Shown: piece by piece, positions 8,468 to 17,161 of the stretch
Position numbering within the stretch: the first letter of the stretch is position 1
How the letters are laid out: each line of letters begins with the position of its first letter
Program-made: the position numbers and the translations under genes
Notes under the pieces: generated by a model
Told to the model about the DNA's origin: nothing
Seen by the model: only the letters and a program-made list of their open reading frames with translations
Databases searched by the model: none
NCBI RefSeq assembly: GCF_900104175.1
Contig: NZ_FNIX01000005.1
Location: forward strand, 372,001 to 436,000
Direction of reading: 5' to 3'
DNA length: 64,000 nucleotides
Source of the DNA: Lentzea jiangxiensis
GTDB lineage: Bacteria; Actinomycetota; Actinomycetes; Mycobacteriales; Pseudonocardiaceae

Positions 8468-11209
8468 GTGTCACGTGCTTCGCGGTCCCCGGCCGAGGCC
8501 TACGCCGCTTCCCGGCGTCGCGCTCAGCGGCCCAAGCTGACCGACTTCGGCTCCGTCATCTCGTTCGAGCTGGACCCGTTCCAGCGCCAGGCCTGCGAGG
8601 CCTTGGAGGACGGTCACGGAGTGCTCGTCTGCGCCCCCACCGGCGCCGGCAAGACGGTGGTGGGTGAGTTCGCCGTGCACCTCGCGCTGAGCGAGGGGCG
8701 CAAGTGCTTCTACACCACGCCCATCAAGGCGTTGAGCAACCAGAAGTTCGCCGACCTCACCGCCAGGTACGGGCCGGAGAACATCGGTCTGCTCACCGGC
8801 GACACGAGCGTGAACGGCGGTGCGCCGGTCGTGGTGATGACGACCGAGGTGCTGCGGAACATGCTCTACTCGGGTTCGTCCACTCTGGACGGTCTCGCGT
8901 ACGTCGTGATGGACGAGGTGCACTACCTGGCGGACAGGTTCCGCGGTCCTGTGTGGGAAGAGGTGATCCTGCACCTGCCCGAGCACGTCCAGGTGGTCGG
9001 GCTGTCCGCGACGGTCAGCAACGCCGAGGAGTTCGGCGAGTGGCTGGTCGAGGTGCGCGGCGACACCACGGTCGTGGTCGACGAGCACCGGCCCGTGCCG
9101 CTGTGGCAGCACATGATGGTCGGCAACCAGATGCTCGACCTGTTCGAGGGCGACGAGACGCACGCGCGGATCAACGCCCAGGTCCTGCGCAAGACCGAGG
9201 AGCTGACGCGGTACCACGTGCCGTTCAGCCGCGGGCGCAACCGGGGTGGTGGCGGGGGCCGGCCGCCGCGCAACACCGGGTACAAGCCGCCGTCGCGCAC
9301 CGACATGATCCAGCGGCTCGACGCCGCGAGCCTGCTGCCCGCGATCGTGTTCGTGTTCAGCCGCGCGGGCTGTGACGCGGCGGTCGCGCAGACGGCGCGG
9401 GCCGGGTTGAGGCTCAACACGCCGGAGGAGACCGAGCAGGTCCGCCGGATCATCGACGAGAAGACGCGCGACCTGCCCGAGGCCGACCTGATGGTCCTCG
9501 GGTTCTGGGAGTGGCGGGAGGCGCTCGAACGCGGCATCGCGTCGCACCACGCCGGGTTGCTGCCCGCGTTCAAGGAGACCGTCGAGGAGCTGTTCGTCCG
9601 CGGTCTCGTGAAGGTCGTGTTCGCGACCGAGACGCTCGCGCTGGGCATCAACATGCCGGCGCGCACGGTCGTGCTCGAGAAGCTCGTGAAGTACAACGGC
9701 GAGGCGCACGTCGACCTCACGCCCGGCGAGTACACGCAGCTCACGGGCCGTGCGGGGCGGCGTGGCATCGACGTCGAGGGGCACGCGGTCGTCGTCTGGC
9801 AGCCGGGGATCGACCCGAAGTCGGTCGGTGGTCTCGCTTCCACGCGCACGTACCCGCTGCGGTCGTCGTTCCGGCCCGGCTACAACATGGCCGTCAACCT
9901 CGTGCTCCAGCTCGGTGCGGCGTCCGCGCGCGACATCCTGGAGCAGTCGTTCGCCCAGTTCCAGGCGGACCGGTCGGTCGTCGGCCTCGCGCGCCGCATC
10001 GAGCGCAACAAGGAGGCGCTCGAGGGCTACTCCGAGTCCATGATGTGCCACCTCGGCGACTTCGCGGAGTACGCGTCGCTGCGCCGGCGCATCGCGGACC
10101 GGGAGAAGCAGCTCGCGAAGCAGAACACGAACGCGCGCCGCATCGAGACGGCCAAGTCGCTCGAACGGCTGCGCAAGGGCGACGTGATCGCGGTGCCGTC
10201 CGGCCGCCGCAGCGGTCTCGCCGTCGTGATCGACCCCGGTCTCGAGCCGATGGGGGAGGCGAAGCCCCTCGTCGTCACGGAGGACCGCTGGTCGGGGCGC
10301 CTCACGTCGGCGGACTTCCCGTCGCCGGTCGAGGTGCTCGGCCACATCCGGTTGCCGCGGCAGGTCGACGTCCGCTCGCCCAAGTCGCGGCGCGACCTGG
10401 CCTCGACGATCCGCAACACCGGCATCACCGTGCCCTCGCGCGGCGGCAAGCGGACGACGGCGGACGACGACCCCGAGCTCGCCACGCTGCGCCGCGCCCT
10501 GCGCTCGCACCCGTGCCACGGCTGCGACCAGCGCGAGGACCACGCGCGCTGGGGCGAGCGGTTCCACCGGCTGAAGGCCGAGACCGAGCAGCTGGAGCGC
10601 AAGGTCGCGGCGACGACGCACTCGCTCGCGCGCCAGTTCGACCGCATCCGCGCGTTGCTGCGCGAGCGCGGCTACCTGAGCGAGTCGGAGGAGGTCACGG
10701 CCGACGGCAAGCGCCTGACCAGGCTCTACAGCGAGTCGGACCTGCTGGCGGCCGAGTGCATCCGCCACGGCGTGTGGAAGGGCCTCAAGCCGGAGGAGCT
10801 CGCCGCCGTCGTGTCGTCGCTGGTCTACGAGGCGCGCCGGGACGGTTCCGTCGAGGCGCGCCTGCCGCAGGGCCCGGTGGCCGACGCGATGCTCAAGACC
10901 GTGCGGTTGTGGGCGGAGATCGAGGACGACGAGCGCCGTCTCAGGCTGGAGCGCATCACGCGGCAGCCGGACGCGGGCTTCGCGTGGCCGGTGTTCCGCT
11001 GGGCGCGCGGCGAGTCGCTCGAGAAGGTGCTCAGCGCCGCCGAGGCGGGCGGCAACGAGCTCGGCGCGGGCGACTTCGTCCGCTGGTGCCGGCAGGTGAT
11101 CGACCTGCTGGACCAGATCCGTGATGTGGTCGGCCGGCAGGACCCGGTGGGCGCGGCGGCGGCGAAGGCCGTCGACGCGCTGCGCCGCGGAGTCGTGGCG
11201 ATGATGTGA
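8468..11209 (+). CDS. helY: DEAD/DEAH-box helicase HelY (Ski2/Mtr4-like)
   Basis: 913 residues from GTG, with GAAGGGG just upstream. Walker A APTGAGKT at 56-63, DEVH box at 148-151, the SAT motif (about 179-181), and QLTGRAGRRG of motif VI in the second RecA domain. A long C-terminal part (DSHCT-type, with LTRLYSESDLLAAECIRHGVW) matches the Ski2/Mtr4 superfamily. An ATP-dependent helicase, presumably on RNA. Its place between the Tat genes and the DUF4333 gene mirrors Rv2092c in M. tuberculosis. Confidence 0.92.
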   Translation: MSRASRSPAEAYAASRRRAQRPKLTDFGSVISFELDPFQRQACEALEDGHGVLVCAPTGAGKTVVGEFAVHLALSEGRKCFYTTPIKALSNQKFADLTARYGPENIGLLTGDTSVNGGAPVVVMTTEVLRNMLYSGSSTLDGLAYVVMDEVHYLADRFRGPVWEEVILHLPEHVQVVGLSATVSNAEEFGEWLVEVRGDTTVVVDEHRPVPLWQHMMVGNQMLDLFEGDETHARINAQVLRKTEELTRYHVPFSRGRNRGGGGGRPPRNTGYKPPSRTDMIQRLDAASLLPAIVFVFSRAGCDAAVAQTARAGLRLNTPEETEQVRRIIDEKTRDLPEADLMVLGFWEWREALERGIASHHAGLLPAFKETVEELFVRGLVKVVFATETLALGINMPARTVVLEKLVKYNGEAHVDLTPGEYTQLTGRAGRRGIDVEGHAVVVWQPGIDPKSVGGLASTRTYPLRSSFRPGYNMAVNLVLQLGAASARDILEQSFAQFQADRSVVGLARRIERNKEALEGYSESMMCHLGDFAEYASLRRRIADREKQLAKQNTNARRIETAKSLERLRKGDVIAVPSGRRSGLAVVIDPGLEPMGEAKPLVVTEDRWSGRLTSADFPSPVEVLGHIRLPRQVDVRSPKSRRDLASTIRNTGITVPSRGGKRTTADDDPELATLRRALRSHPCHGCDQREDHARWGERFHRLKAETEQLERKVAATTHSLARQFDRIRALLRERGYLSESEEVTADGKRLTRLYSESDLLAAECIRHGVWKGLKPEELAAVVSSLVYEARRDGSVEARLPQGPVADAMLKTVRLWAEIEDDERRLRLERITRQPDAGFAWPVFRWARGESLEKVLSAAEAGGNELGAGDFVRWCRQVIDLLDQIRDVVGRQDPVGAAAAKAVDALRRGVVAMM

Positions 11210-11304
11210 CGTGGCCTGACGAAGGTTTTGCGAGTCGGAGTAAAGACTGACGTCAACGGTGTGATTGGATTTCGCCGCAACGTCGTACACACGGAGGTCG
11301 ACAG

Positions 11305-11997
11305 ATGAGCAGCCCGTACGGACCGTCCGGAGGGAACGATCCGCAGCAGCCCTGGGGCCAGCCGCAGCAGCCGCAGCAGCCCTACGGTGGCGGTTTCCCT
11401 CCCGGCACCCCGTCTGGCGGCTTCCCGGCTCAGAACCCCTACGGCCAGCCGCAGCAGCCCCAGCCGGGTCAGCAGCAGCCGTACCCGGGTTTCGACCCGT
11501 CGCAGCAGCAGACGCAGCAGTACGGCGTGCCCGGCCAGCAGCCGCAGTCGAACCCGTACGGCACCCCGCAGCAGGACCCGTACGGGCAGCAGCCGCAGCA
11601 GTACGGCATGCCGGGCCAGCAGCCCAACCCGTACGGCCAGCAGCCGGGCTACGGCCCGCCGATGCCGCCGAAGAAGAAGTCCAGCGCGGCGATCTGGGTC
11701 GCCGCGGTGGTCGTGGTCCTGCTCGTCGGCGCCGTGCTGTTCACCGGCTTCGTGTCGCCGGCCTTTTTCAAGAAGAAGATCTTCGACAACACCGCCGTCC
11801 AGAACGGCATCGTCCAGATCCTGAAGGACGAGTACAAGATCTCCGACGTGGGAGCCGCGACGTGCGGCGGTGAGAACGAGGTCAAGCCCAACACCTCGTT
11901 CGAGTGCAAGGTCCAGGTCGGGGGCAAGGACAAGAAGGTCAAGATCGTCGTCAAGACCGAGGACGGCGAGTACGAGGTCGGCCAGCCCACCGGCTGA
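11305..11997 (+). CDS. Gln/Pro-rich membrane protein with DUF4333 domain
   Basis: 230 residues. ATG 11305 is preceded by ACGGAGG. Residues about 1-120 are a low-complexity Pro/Gln/Tyr/Gly tail with repeated QQP and NPYG units; then KKKSS, one membrane helix (about 130-150) and a short outer domain with two Cys (TCGGENEV ... FECKVQV) that fits DUF4333. The soluble domain should face outside. It matches the position of Rv2091c next to helY. Function is unknown. A strong hairpin terminator follows the stop. Confidence 0.75.
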   Translation: MSSPYGPSGGNDPQQPWGQPQQPQQPYGGGFPPGTPSGGFPAQNPYGQPQQPQPGQQQPYPGFDPSQQQTQQYGVPGQQPQSNPYGTPQQDPYGQQPQQYGMPGQQPNPYGQQPGYGPPMPPKKKSSAAIWVAAVVVVLLVGAVLFTGFVSPAFFKKKIFDNTAVQNGIVQILKDEYKISDVGAATCGGENEVKPNTSFECKVQVGGKDKKVKIVVKTEDGEYEVGQPTG

Positions 11998-12010
11998 TCG
12001 CGGTCGTGCC

Positions 12011-12048
12011 GGAAGGCGCCCCTTCGCACCAGCGGAGGGGCGCCTTCC
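12011..12048 (+). terminator. strong hairpin terminator after the DUF4333 gene
   Basis: Perfect 13-bp arms, GGAAGGCGCCCCT (12011-12023) and AGGGGCGCCTTCC (12036-12048), around a 12-base loop, starting 13 bases after the stop. Confidence 0.85.
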
Positions 12049-12102
12049 GCGTCCGGGGAAAACGAGGTGCGTTCGCCGTCGCGCTGGGCGACGATCGCGG
12101 GC

Positions 12103-13272
12103 GTGACGGAGATCCGCGTTCTCAGCGACGAATCGCAGTACCGCGCCCACAACACGCTCTTCCGCCGTGCGATGCACTGGGGCCCGCCCACCGACGAGCA
12201 GTGGAAGGTCACGCTGCCCTCCTACGAGCCCGGCAGGGTGCACGCGGCGTTCGAGGGCGACGAGATGATCGGGACGACGCAGTCCTACGGCGGCTCGATG
12301 GTGGTACCCGGTGGCGCAGTCGTGCCGCACTCGGCCGTCTCACGTGTGGGCGTCCGCGCCGACTACACGCGCCGTGGCGTGCTGAGCGCTCTCATGCGCG
12401 AACAACTCTCCACGCTCCCGGACCCCGTGGCGACGTTGCGCGCGTCCGAGGGCCGCATCTACGGCCGCTTCGGCTACGGCCTGGCGGGCCGGGTGCGGTT
12501 CCTGCGCGTGGACGCCCGCCGCGCCGTGATCCCGGGCGGCCCGACCGGCCGGGTGCGCATGGTGGACCTCGACACCGCGGACAAGCTCCTGCCGGAACTG
12601 CACACCGCGTTCGGCCTCGGCAGGCCCGGCCAGATCTCGCGCTGGCCGGGGTGGTGGGCCAAGGCGCTCGACCGCAAGTCCGACGGCGACAACATCGTGA
12701 CCGTGGTCCACAGTGGACCGGACGGCGACGACGGCTACGTGTCCTACAAGGCTTCCTCCGACACGGACTTCAAGCACACGTTGCAGGTCGTGGACTTCGC
12801 ATGGGCCAACGCCGACGCGTGGCGCGACCTGTGGATCTACCTGACCCGTCTCGACCTGGTCGGCACCGTCGAGGTCGACGCGGCACTCGACGACCCGCTC
12901 ACCTGGCTCTTCGACGACCCGCGCGCCGTCCACACCAAGGACGTCTTCGACCAGGTCTGGCTGCGCCTGGTGGACGTCCCGCGCATGCTCGCCGCCCGCA
13001 CCTACGGCGTCGCCGAGCCCGTCGTCCTCGAGGTCCACGACAGGCTCCTGCCCGCCAACACCGGCTGCTACCGCGTCTCGGCCGACGGCGCCGAACGCGT
13101 CGAGGCACGACCGGACATCACGATCCCGGTCGACCTGCTCGGCGCGGTCTACTTCGGCGACACGAGGTTCTCGGACCTGGCCGCGGTCAGGCGGATCGAG
13201 GGCGCGCGGTTCGGCGACGCGGACGCGTTGTTCGCGAGCCCCGTCGCACCGCTGTGTTCGACTTTCTTCTAG
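12103..13272 (+). CDS. Eis-type GNAT N-acetyltransferase
   Basis: 389 residues from GTG 12103 (MTEIRVL); in-frame ATG/GTG codons up to 12067 would add an unlikely peptide lying next to the terminator. Acetyl-CoA motif A is SRVGVRADYTRRG (80-92). Tyr120 in SEGRIYGRFGYG corresponds to the general acid of Eis, and the chain ends in Phe-Phe, fitting the family's use of the C-terminal carboxylate. A sterol-carrier-like C-terminal domain completes the length. Such enzymes acetylate several amines of aminoglycosides or of peptides and proteins; the natural substrate is not evident. Confidence 0.85.
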   Translation: MTEIRVLSDESQYRAHNTLFRRAMHWGPPTDEQWKVTLPSYEPGRVHAAFEGDEMIGTTQSYGGSMVVPGGAVVPHSAVSRVGVRADYTRRGVLSALMREQLSTLPDPVATLRASEGRIYGRFGYGLAGRVRFLRVDARRAVIPGGPTGRVRMVDLDTADKLLPELHTAFGLGRPGQISRWPGWWAKALDRKSDGDNIVTVVHSGPDGDDGYVSYKASSDTDFKHTLQVVDFAWANADAWRDLWIYLTRLDLVGTVEVDAALDDPLTWLFDDPRAVHTKDVFDQVWLRLVDVPRMLAARTYGVAEPVVLEVHDRLLPANTGCYRVSADGAERVEARPDITIPVDLLGAVYFGDTRFSDLAAVRRIEGARFGDADALFASPVAPLCSTFF

Positions 13273-13281
13273 AGCCGCGCA

Positions 13282-13318
13282 GACGGGGTCCGGAGCGGTG
13301 ACCGTCCCGGACCCGGTC
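13282..13318. terminator. hairpin between converging genes
   Basis: Arms 13282-13293 (GACGGGGTCCGG) and 13307-13318 (CCGGACCCGGTC) pair with one mismatch around 13 bases. It fills the 48-bp gap between the acetyltransferase and exonuclease genes, which end facing each other, so it can serve both directions. Confidence 0.65.
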
Positions 13319-13320
13319 CG

Positions 13321-14265
13321 TCAGGCGCGCCGCTCCATCGCGTTCACCAGCCGCGGCACCGAGCTGCCCAGCCCCCAGCGCTGCGTCAGCTCACGCAGCC
13401 GCTCCGGGTCGGCGGGCACGCGCGGCACCTCGTCGGAGCGGTCCAGCACGACCGGGGCGTCCAGCGCGGTGCGGACGACCACCGGTGCCGCGGCCAGGTA
13501 CTCCCCGGCCGCGATGAGGGAGTTGCGGGCCTTGGTGGTGAGCTTGCGGTCCATCGGGTCGGTGACGGCCTTCAGCACGGCGTCGAGGGAACCGAACTCC
13601 GTGATGAGCTTGGCGGCCGTCTTCTCGCCGATGCCCGCGACGCCCGGCAGGCCGTCGGAGGGGTCGCCGCGCAGCACGGCCATGTCGGCGTAGGCGGAAC
13701 CCGCGTTCTCGACCGGCAGCGAGTACTTGGCGGCCAGTTCCTCCGGGCCGAGGACCTCGACCTTGTTCCAGCCGCGGCCGACGTACAGGACGTGCACGGG
13801 CGTCGGTTCCCTGCGCACGACCTGGAACATGTCGCGGTCGCCGGTGACCACCTCGACCGGGGACCTCTCCTCGCGGTGGGCCAGCGCGCCGATCACGTCG
13901 TCCGCTTCGTGGCCCGCCGCCTCGCCGGTGCAGATGCCGGCGGCGTCGAGCACGTCGAGGATGATCGGGATCTGCGGCGTCAGCGTGTCCGGGACCTCCT
14001 CGGACCCGTCGGTCGCGTCCTCGGCGACGCGGTGCGCCTTGTAGGACGGCAGCGCCTTCACCCGGAACTCGGGGCGCCAGTCGGCGTCGAGGCAGGCGAC
14101 CAGGCGGGCCGCGCCGCGGTCGGTGATGACGCGCGCGATCGTGTCGACGAACCCGCGCACGGCGTTCACCGGCGTGCCGTCGGGCGCGGTCATCGAGTCC
14201 GGCAGCGCGTAGTACGACCGGAAGTAGAGGCTCGCGGAGTCGAGCAGCACCAGGGGAGAGCTCAC
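13321..14265 (-). CDS. 5'-3' exonuclease (FEN-like)
   Basis: 314 residues from GTG at 14265. N-terminal PIN/FEN domain with LLDSASLYFRSYYA, a conserved acidic cluster around HEADDVIGAL and VTGDRDMFQVV, and a helix-hairpin-helix LPGVAGIGEKTAAKLI. This is the free-standing homologue of the exonuclease domain of DNA polymerase I, which removes 5' flaps and RNA primers. It is divergent from pepE with only 28 bp between, as Rv2090 and pepE are in M. tuberculosis. TAGCTT on this strand (14279-14274) ends 8 bases before the start codon, suggesting a leaderless message. Confidence 0.88.
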   Translation of the reverse strand: MSSPLVLLDSASLYFRSYYALPDSMTAPDGTPVNAVRGFVDTIARVITDRGAARLVACLDADWRPEFRVKALPSYKAHRVAEDATDGSEEVPDTLTPQIPIILDVLDAAGICTGEAAGHEADDVIGALAHREERSPVEVVTGDRDMFQVVRREPTPVHVLYVGRGWNKVEVLGPEELAAKYSLPVENAGSAYADMAVLRGDPSDGLPGVAGIGEKTAAKLITEFGSLDAVLKAVTDPMDRKLTTKARNSLIAAGEYLAAAPVVVRTALDAPVVLDRSDEVPRVPADPERLRELTQRWGLGSSVPRLVNAMERRA

Positions 14266-14293
14266 GGGTGGACAAGCTACTAGGCTTTCCGGC

Positions 14294-15415
14294 ATGGCAA
14301 CGATCACCGGGCCCATCGACGTGTCCGCGCTGCGTGCGCGGCTCGACCGCGCTTGCGCCGCCGCCGAGCAGGCGGGCGTCGACGCCCTGCTCATCTCGCC
14401 CGGCTCGGACCTGCGGTACCTGATCGGTGCCGGGGGCGACTCGTTCGAGCGCCTCACCTGCCTCGCGCTGCCCGTGGGCGGCACGCCGAGGCTGGTCGTG
14501 CCGAAGCTGGAGCAGCCCGGCTACGCGGCCATCCCGACCGACGAGCTGGGCGTCGAGGTCGTCACGTGGGTCGACGGTGAGGACCCGTACGCGCTGGTCA
14601 AGGCCGCGCTGAAGGGCACGCGCGTCGCCGTGGCGGACATGATGCCCGCCCTGCACACCATCAAGCTCGGCAACGCCGTCGGCGGCGAGCAGTCCCTGGC
14701 CGGCCCGATCCTCCGCGAGCTGCGCATGCGCAAGGACGCCGCGGAGATCGCCGCCCTGCGCAAGGCGGGCGCCGCCATCGACCGCGTCCACGCCCGCATG
14801 GGCGAGTTCCTCCGCGTCGGCCGCACCGAGCGCGAGGTGGCCGAGGACATCGCCGCCGCCATCGTCGAGGAAGGCCACACCGTCGCCGACTTCGTGATCG
14901 TCGGCTCCGGCCCGAACGGCGCGTCCCCGCACCACCGCGACTCCGACCGCGTCGTCGAGGCGGGCGAGGTCGTGGTCATCGACATCGGCGGCCCGGTCGC
15001 CGAGGGCTACAACTCCGACTCGACCCGCACCTACGTGATGGGCGAGCCCGCGCACGACGACGTCCGCGAGACCTACGCGGTCCTGCAGGCCGCGCAGAAG
15101 GCCGCCGTCGAAGCCGTCCGCCCCGGCGTGACGTGCGAGGAGATCGACGCGGTCGCCCGCAAGGTCATCACCGACGCCGGTTTCGGCGAGTACTTCGTCC
15201 ACCGCACCGGCCACGGCATCGGCCTGGACGTGCACGAGGAGCCCTACATCGTCAGCGGCAACTCCCTGCCGCTGGAAGCGGGCATGGCCTTCAGCGTCGA
15301 GCCCGGCATCTACCTGCCCGGCCGCTGGGGCGCGCGCATCGAGGACATCGTGGTCGCCACCCCGGACGGCGTCGAGTCCTTCAACAACCGACCTCACGAC
15401 CTGGTGGTGCTTTGA
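14294..15415 (+). CDS. pepE: M24-family aminopeptidase (PepE/Xaa-Pro dipeptidase)
   Basis: 373 residues from ATG. The N-terminal creatinase-like domain is followed by a pita-bread metallopeptidase domain with all metal ligands visible: Asp in VIDIGG, Asp in NSDSTRTY, His in GHGIGLDVHEEP, Glu in FSVEPGIY and Glu in RIEDIVV. A cytoplasmic peptidase likely to release residues next to proline. TAGGCT (14281-14286) ends 7 bases before the ATG. The stop overlaps the TTG start of the next gene (TTGA), so the Lrp regulator is coupled. Confidence 0.9.
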   Translation: MATITGPIDVSALRARLDRACAAAEQAGVDALLISPGSDLRYLIGAGGDSFERLTCLALPVGGTPRLVVPKLEQPGYAAIPTDELGVEVVTWVDGEDPYALVKAALKGTRVAVADMMPALHTIKLGNAVGGEQSLAGPILRELRMRKDAAEIAALRKAGAAIDRVHARMGEFLRVGRTEREVAEDIAAAIVEEGHTVADFVIVGSGPNGASPHHRDSDRVVEAGEVVVIDIGGPVAEGYNSDSTRTYVMGEPAHDDVRETYAVLQAAQKAAVEAVRPGVTCEEIDAVARKVITDAGFGEYFVHRTGHGIGLDVHEEPYIVSGNSLPLEAGMAFSVEPGIYLPGRWGARIEDIVVATPDGVESFNNRPHDLVVL

Positions 15416-15858
15416 CCCTCGAGCAGATCGACAGGGCAATACTGAAGGAACTCGCCTCGGACGGCAGGTGCAGCTTCACCGACCTGGCCGAACGCGTGGG
15501 CCTGTCCGTCTCGGCTGTGCACCAGCGGGTGAAGCGCCTGGAACAGCGAGGCGTCGTCAAGGGCTACGCCGCCCGCCTCGACGGCGCGGAGGTCGGCCTG
15601 CCGATGTCCGCGTTCATCTCGCTGTTCCCGATCAACCCGTCGGAGCCCGACGACTACCCGAAGCGCCTGGAGCACCTCCCGGAGATCGAGGCCTGCTACT
15701 CCGTGGCGGGCGACGCCTCCTACGTCCTGCGGGTCCGCGTCGCGTCTCCGGTCGCGCTGGAGGAGCTGCTGCAGAAGATCCGGGAGTCGGCCAACGTCTC
15801 CACGCGCACCACGGTCGTGCTGTCGACGCCTTACGAGGACCGCCCGCCCGCGGTGTGA
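15412..15858 (+). CDS. Lrp/AsnC-family transcriptional regulator
   Basis: 148 residues if the TTG at 15412 is used; this gives MTLEQIDRAILKELA, the normal beginning of the family, and a 4-base overlap with pepE. Helix-turn-helix at about 15-50 (FTDLAERVGLSVSAVHQRVKRLEQRG), then the RAM/ligand domain ending in a TTVVLSTPYE stretch. Lrp-type proteins sense amino acids; coupling to a dipeptidase gene suggests a link to peptide or amino acid use, which is inference. Confidence 0.85.
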   Translation: MTLEQIDRAILKELASDGRCSFTDLAERVGLSVSAVHQRVKRLEQRGVVKGYAARLDGAEVGLPMSAFISLFPINPSEPDDYPKRLEHLPEIEACYSVAGDASYVLRVRVASPVALEELLQKIRESANVSTRTTVVLSTPYEDRPPAV

Positions 15859-15914
15859 GCGCGGGCCGCACGCGCTGCCGAGGTGGGCGTGCTGGTCATG
15901 GGTCGGACGTGACG

Positions 15915-15940
15915 CTGCGGTGGGGAGGAGCCCGCCGCAG
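15915..15940. terminator. hairpin between Lrp gene and ABC operon
   Basis: Arms CTGCGGTGGG (15915-15924) and CCCGCCGCAG (15931-15940) with one G-U-type mismatch and a 6-base loop, inside the 110-bp gap between converging genes. Confidence 0.65.
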
Positions 15941-15968
15941 CACCGAGAGCCGGGGTGCCCACCCGAGC

Positions 15969-16565
15969 TCAGCCGACCCGCCCGTCGGCCAGCACCAGCA
16001 CCCGGTCAGCCACCTCGTGCACGGCCTCGTGATGGGTGGCGATCAACACCGCGGCCCCCTCATCGGCAACCCGCCGCAACACCGAAACCGCCGCCACCGC
16101 ACTGGCGGCGTCCAGGTGCGCGGTCGGCTCATCGGCGAGCAGGGCGGCCGGCCGAGCCACCACGGCCCTGGCCAGAGCGGCCCTCTGCCGCTGCCCGAAC
16201 GAAACCTGCGGGGGAAACCGCCCGCCCACAGCGGAGATCCCCAGCTCCTCCAGCAACGGCGCCACCCCGTCGACGGGCAGCCCGGCCAGCCGCAACGGCA
16301 GGGCGACGTTCTCCTCCAGAGTCAACTCCGAAGCCAGCCCCAGAGCCTGGGGCAGAACGGCGCAGTCGGACCAGGGAGCAGGACCGGGCGACACCGACCC
16401 GCGATCCGGGACGTCGAACCCGCACAACAACGACAGCAACGCGGTCTTCCCCGACCCGGAAGGCCCGCTCAGCGTCACCAGCTCACCGGCGGACACGGCC
16501 AGGTCGACCCCGCGCAGCACCGGGACCCCGCCGAAGGTCCGGTGCACCCCCGCGGCCCGGATCAC
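15969..16565 (-). CDS. ABC transporter ATPase (second of pair)
   Basis: 198 residues from GTG, overlapping the upstream ATPase by 4 bases. Walker A SGPSGSGKTA, Walker B LLADEPTAHLD and an H-loop (ATHH) are present; the signature motif reads VSFGQRQR rather than LSGGQ, a weaker form. The short length and LolD/MacB-like sequence fit an ATPase for a FtsX-type permease. It is the last gene of a three-gene unit (permease, ATPase, ATPase). Substrate unknown. Confidence 0.8.
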   Translation of the reverse strand: MIRAAGVHRTFGGVPVLRGVDLAVSAGELVTLSGPSGSGKTALLSLLCGFDVPDRGSVSPGPAPWSDCAVLPQALGLASELTLEENVALPLRLAGLPVDGVAPLLEELGISAVGGRFPPQVSFGQRQRAALARAVVARPAALLADEPTAHLDAASAVAAVSVLRRVADEGAAVLIATHHEAVHEVADRVLVLADGRVG

Positions 16566-17161
16566 GACGCGGCCAGCGGGACGCACAGGTCCGCCAACGC
16601 GACCAGCCGGGGATCGTGCGACGCCACGACCGCGGGCACCGGCAGCGAGGCCAGCGTCTCCAGCACGAGGTCGGCGGACCGGACGTCCAGCTGCGACGTC
16701 GGCTCGTCCGCCACCACGACGGACGCGCCCCGCGCCACAGCGCACCCGAAGGCCAGCCGTTGCTGCTGCCCGCCGGACAGCGCGCCGACGCGCCAGGTCG
16801 CGGACCCGCCCAGCCCGAGGCGGTCGAGCAGCGACAGGTCGCCGGCGCCGGCCGCGCGCAGGTTGTCGCCGACGGTCAGGTGCGTGATCAGGTTGTCCTG
16901 CGGGTTCTGGAACACGACCGCGATCTCCTTGCGCCGCAACGCGCGCAGGTCCGACCACGACAGGGCCGAGGTGGGCACGTCGCGCACGTAGACCTCGCCG
17001 GCGGACGGTCGTTCCACGAGGGACAGCACGCGCAGCAGGGTCGACTTGCCGGAGCCGGAAGGGCCGGACAGCACGGTGAGGCCGGGCGCGATGGACAGCG
17101 ACATGCCCGAGACGGCGCGCACGGAACCGTAGGACACCTCTACGCCACAAGCGCGGATCAC
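16562..17161 (-). CDS. ABC transporter ATPase (first of pair)
   Basis: 199 residues from GTG. Walker A SGPSGSGKST (about 32-41), canonical signature LSGGQQQR, Walker B VVVADEPTSQLD and an SHD switch. Overlaps the permease gene by 4 bases and the second ATPase by 4 bases, so the three are made together. With the second ATPase it probably forms a heterodimer in which this member carries the intact signature. Confidence 0.82.
   Translation of the reverse strand: MIRACGVEVSYGSVRAVSGMSLSIAPGLTVLSGPSGSGKSTLLRVLSLVERPSAGEVYVRDVPTSALSWSDLRALRRKEIAVVFQNPQDNLITHLTVGDNLRAAGAGDLSLLDRLGLGGSATWRVGALSGGQQQRLAFGCAVARGASVVVADEPTSQLDVRSADLVLETLASLPVPAVVASHDPRLVALADLCVPLAAS

Noticed and set aside
8471-11290. 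939-residue minus-strand open frame opposite helY
   Set aside because: Antisense shadow of the helicase; composition and lack of motifs show it is not coding.
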